From Branchiostoma floridae (Eukaryota > Chordata > Leptocardii > Amphioxiformes > Branchiostomatidae), in NCBI RefSeq assembly GCF_000003815.2, contig NC_049995.1, forward strand, positions 3,671,896 to 3,735,895: a stretch of 64,000 nucleotides of DNA. The letters run 5' to 3'. The translations under genes and the position numbers were made by a program. The notes under the pieces were generated by a model. It did not search any database. It saw nothing but the letters and a program-made list of their open reading frames with translations, and was not told the origin of the DNA. Each line of letters starts with the position of its first letter. The stretch's first letter is position 1. Shown one piece after another: positions 62,542 through 64,000 of the stretch.

Positions 62542-63733
62542 ACGCACACACACACACACACACACGCACACAAACACGCACACACACAGGCACACACACA
62601 CACACACACACACACAGGCACACACACACACACAGGCACACACACACACACACACACACACAGGCACACACACACACACATACTCGCTCACTCACTCGGT
62701 GGCTTTGTTCGAGAGTTATAGCAAAGGGAGCAAAGGACCTGGCATTATGATACCATATACACCCCGGGGCGGGTCATTAACCCTTAATTATCCGACGGAA
62801 ATATGGTAGCAGGACATTGCATATATTCTGCCATATTGTGCAACACAACAAAACTTTGATTGTTCTCTCATTTCATGTAATACATGTAAACGATATAAAG
62901 TGCTATTTGCATATGTTGAACAAAGCTACTGTTAATTATGCTTTTTCAAATCACTCCACCTTCTTTATATTCCACAACAGCCTTACCGTCAGATGAGTGT
63001 TCCCGTGGAACACTTTGTTCAGCCAAAGCCGCACCTCTAGATTTTCCCCCGGGTCCACCATCAATGAAGGCCTCGCTCCGACTCGAGGATTGCCTATACA
63101 ATCATGAAAACATTAAGACTGTGCATAAAAGTATACGAAACAATACAGATTTTGGAGCAGTATTTATTTTCCAAAAAAGATTCACGTCAAATTCACTTTG
63201 CGTGCCATACTTCAAGTACAAAGATTCAGTGAGGTAGCTGCGTCCAAATATAAATGGCGCCCATTCTAAAAGTTTCGAATCTTTTTTCTTTTTTCTTTTT
63301 TTTTTCTAACTGCTTTCAGACAGACGAGGATAATGGGGCACTGGACTCAAGTTAGTAATTTATATTAAACGTTAACTTTCCATTAGAAGTGCCACATACA
63401 AATTTACAATACTGAAGTCAGGTACCCAGTTTTAAACCTGGGTCATGAGGAAAGTTGTGTAAAGTGCCTTTCCTAAGGGCACAGCGTCAGCGGCACGGCG
63501 GGGATCGAACTCGGGACCTATAGATTCCTAGCCACACACGACGCCACATCTTTTATTCAAAGATTTCGAATCTTTAACATACAAACATTAGCGAAACCTC
63601 TATGACTATACAATTCACCTGTATTACTAGGGTCACTCCCTCCCACTTGGCCATGGCGTCTGTTTTCACCACTGTCATTTGTTGCATCGGCACCACTTTG
63701 GTCAGCAGTCCTTTCCTGTATCGCAGGCATATT
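58672..63733 (-). CDS. Tandem-SAM membrane protein, C-terminal part; probable type II chitin synthase tail
   Basis: Nine visible exons in transcript order: 63733-63619, 63093-62987, 62394-62323, 61791-61693, 60934-60772, 60385-60332, 59981-59864, 59311-59149 and 58836-58672 (stop). Junction phases are 1,0,0,0,1,1,2,0 and all agree; they encode 351 residues. A Gly/Asp/Ser-rich linker (1-54) leads to SAM domain 1 (about 55-123, with WNFIKNGYDD and GDDLHRDQILEHIKRLP) and SAM domain 2 (about 132-200, EDWLTRIRLI...GIRKKGHIKRLKESI). A Lys/Glu-rich probable coiled coil follows (204-242), then membrane helices at about 275-293 and 306-328. The end, LGELRDSAIKV...PLGILSLFVFGVIQVIQFLAMLYHR, has the pattern of the two last helices of animal chitin synthases, which polymerise UDP-GlcNAc at the plasma membrane; some lancelet enzymes are recalled to carry SAM domains. 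The catalytic part (QRRRW) would lie right of the window, so the enzyme call is inference. The first exon's 5' border could instead be 63715. Confidence 0.6.
58860..58986. mobile_element. Partial GGCCACAGC element next to the last exon of the SAM gene
   Basis: It begins ggccacagcaagtaaatttt as at 5081 and contains the tctccttcggagatggtcaa and catgacgagaaagtacca segments seen inverted near 5495-5525. Its edge lies about 23 bases upstream, in transcript sense, of the splice acceptor of the terminal exon (58836). Confidence 0.65.
60081..60100. repeat. (TA)n microsatellite
   Basis: About ten TA units in the intron between SAM-gene exons at 59981 and 60332. Confidence 0.85.
60448..60726. mobile_element. 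Foldback element in an intron of the SAM gene
   Basis: The left arm, catcctcctacgcagggaca (continuing to about 60530), is the near-perfect inverted complement of the right arm (about 60642-60726, ending tccctgcataggaggatg). The arms are about 85 bases, with roughly 110 bases between them. Confidence 0.65.
60956..61144. mobile_element. AGCCCC MITE (PIF/Harbinger-like), foldback copy in an intron of the SAM gene
   Basis: Long inverted arms begin AGCCCCGTTTACAAATC and continue through tcggccgag and gagctctaaattacgagga, and they nearly meet in the centre. A TTA duplication flanks the element (60953-60955, 61145-61147). It starts only 22 bases upstream (transcript sense) of the exon at 60934. Confidence 0.65.
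62035..62155 (-). repeat. SINE remnant related to 63409-63547
   Basis: The minus strand reads gggttcaaaacctacc then tgcccttgggaaacgcactt and acccgactttcctcac, the same order as in the better copy. Confidence 0.45.
62470..62692. repeat. Poly-C/(CT)n/(CA)n microsatellite in an intron of the SAM gene
   Basis: A run of nine C is followed by (CT)n and then about 190 bases of (CA)n with cacgcaca and caggcaca interruptions. Open frames here are repeat artefacts. Confidence 0.95.
63409..63547 (-). repeat. tRNA-derived SINE remnant with CCCTTAGGAAAGGCACTT core
   Basis: On the minus strand, tggctaggaatct (A-box-like) and gagttcgatccccgcc (B-box-like) are followed by gcccttaggaaaggcacttt. The same core, more decayed, occurs on the minus strand at about 62040-62150 and near 10985-11080, and in part near 45105-45175. 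Confidence 0.5.
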
Positions 63734-64000
63734 CTGTGGGAGAGCTGTGAGAGGAGTCGATTGGAATTTCCGTCTTGAATACTACACAACAGTCGACGCC
63801 TTTTTACGTGTATTGGCATATTGCACACAGTCCACACCATGATGTTTTTTTTGCGCAGTTTGTTATGAATCATGATTGAGCCATTTGATCTTATGTAATT
63901 TTGTTTCTTTGAACCTTTGTTTATTCATGAAAGCTTTCTTAAAGCTATATCTTGTTACCATTTAGCTATTACGACATAATCATAAATTTCTATTTAAAAT

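Noticed and set aside
63619-63733. Alternative frame of the first visible SAM-gene exon (MQQMTVVKTDAM...)
   Set aside because: It ends in phase 0, and the next exon then hits a stop after ten codons. The other frame ends in phase 1 and continues openly through all eight further exons.
1-64000. CRISPR arrays, operons, phage genes or rRNA
   Set aside because: No regularly spaced short repeats with unique spacers and no prokaryotic gene organisation; the tandem repeats seen are minisatellites or microsatellites in intron-bearing eukaryotic DNA.

Overview
The window looks like invertebrate-deuterostome nuclear DNA, most likely a cephalochordate (Branchiostoma). The reasons are: introns with GT..AG borders; two organic-anion-transporting polypeptide (OATP/SLCO) genes; a gene tail that joins tandem SAM domains to chitin-synthase-like terminal membrane helices; and very dense short non-autonomous DNA transposons (MITEs) of several families. 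The assignment is inference from gene content and has not been checked against a genome.

Layout. (1) 92-3648, minus strand: the first four coding exons of an SLCO4-like transporter, whose 3' part lies beyond the left edge. (2) About 3.7-38 kb: a long interval with no convincing protein-coding gene. It holds many MITEs, local tandem repeats, tRNA-derived SINE remnants and a few exon-like or promoter-like signals, notably a CCAAT/E-box block at 24.0-24.15 kb with a minus-strand splice donor on one side and a plus-strand exon-like segment on the other. (3) 38107-50075, plus strand: a complete nine-exon SLCO gene of 798 codons, head-to-head with the first, followed by about 3.8 kb of probable 3' UTR and a plausible poly(A) signal at 53883. 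(4) 55791-56890, minus strand: a small four-exon gene of 128 codons with every intron in phase 0, which I do not recognise. (5) 58672-63733, minus strand: the last nine visible exons of a larger gene (two SAM domains, a short charged linker, two membrane helices), probably the C-terminal part of a type II chitin synthase; its 5' part lies beyond the right edge.

Every exon chain was assembled by hand from reading frame, splice-site and phase consistency; all junction phases agree. The two SLCO genes are divergent paralogs. The left one has an intron that is absent at the matching place in the right one. Family-level calls come from recognised motifs, not from a database search.
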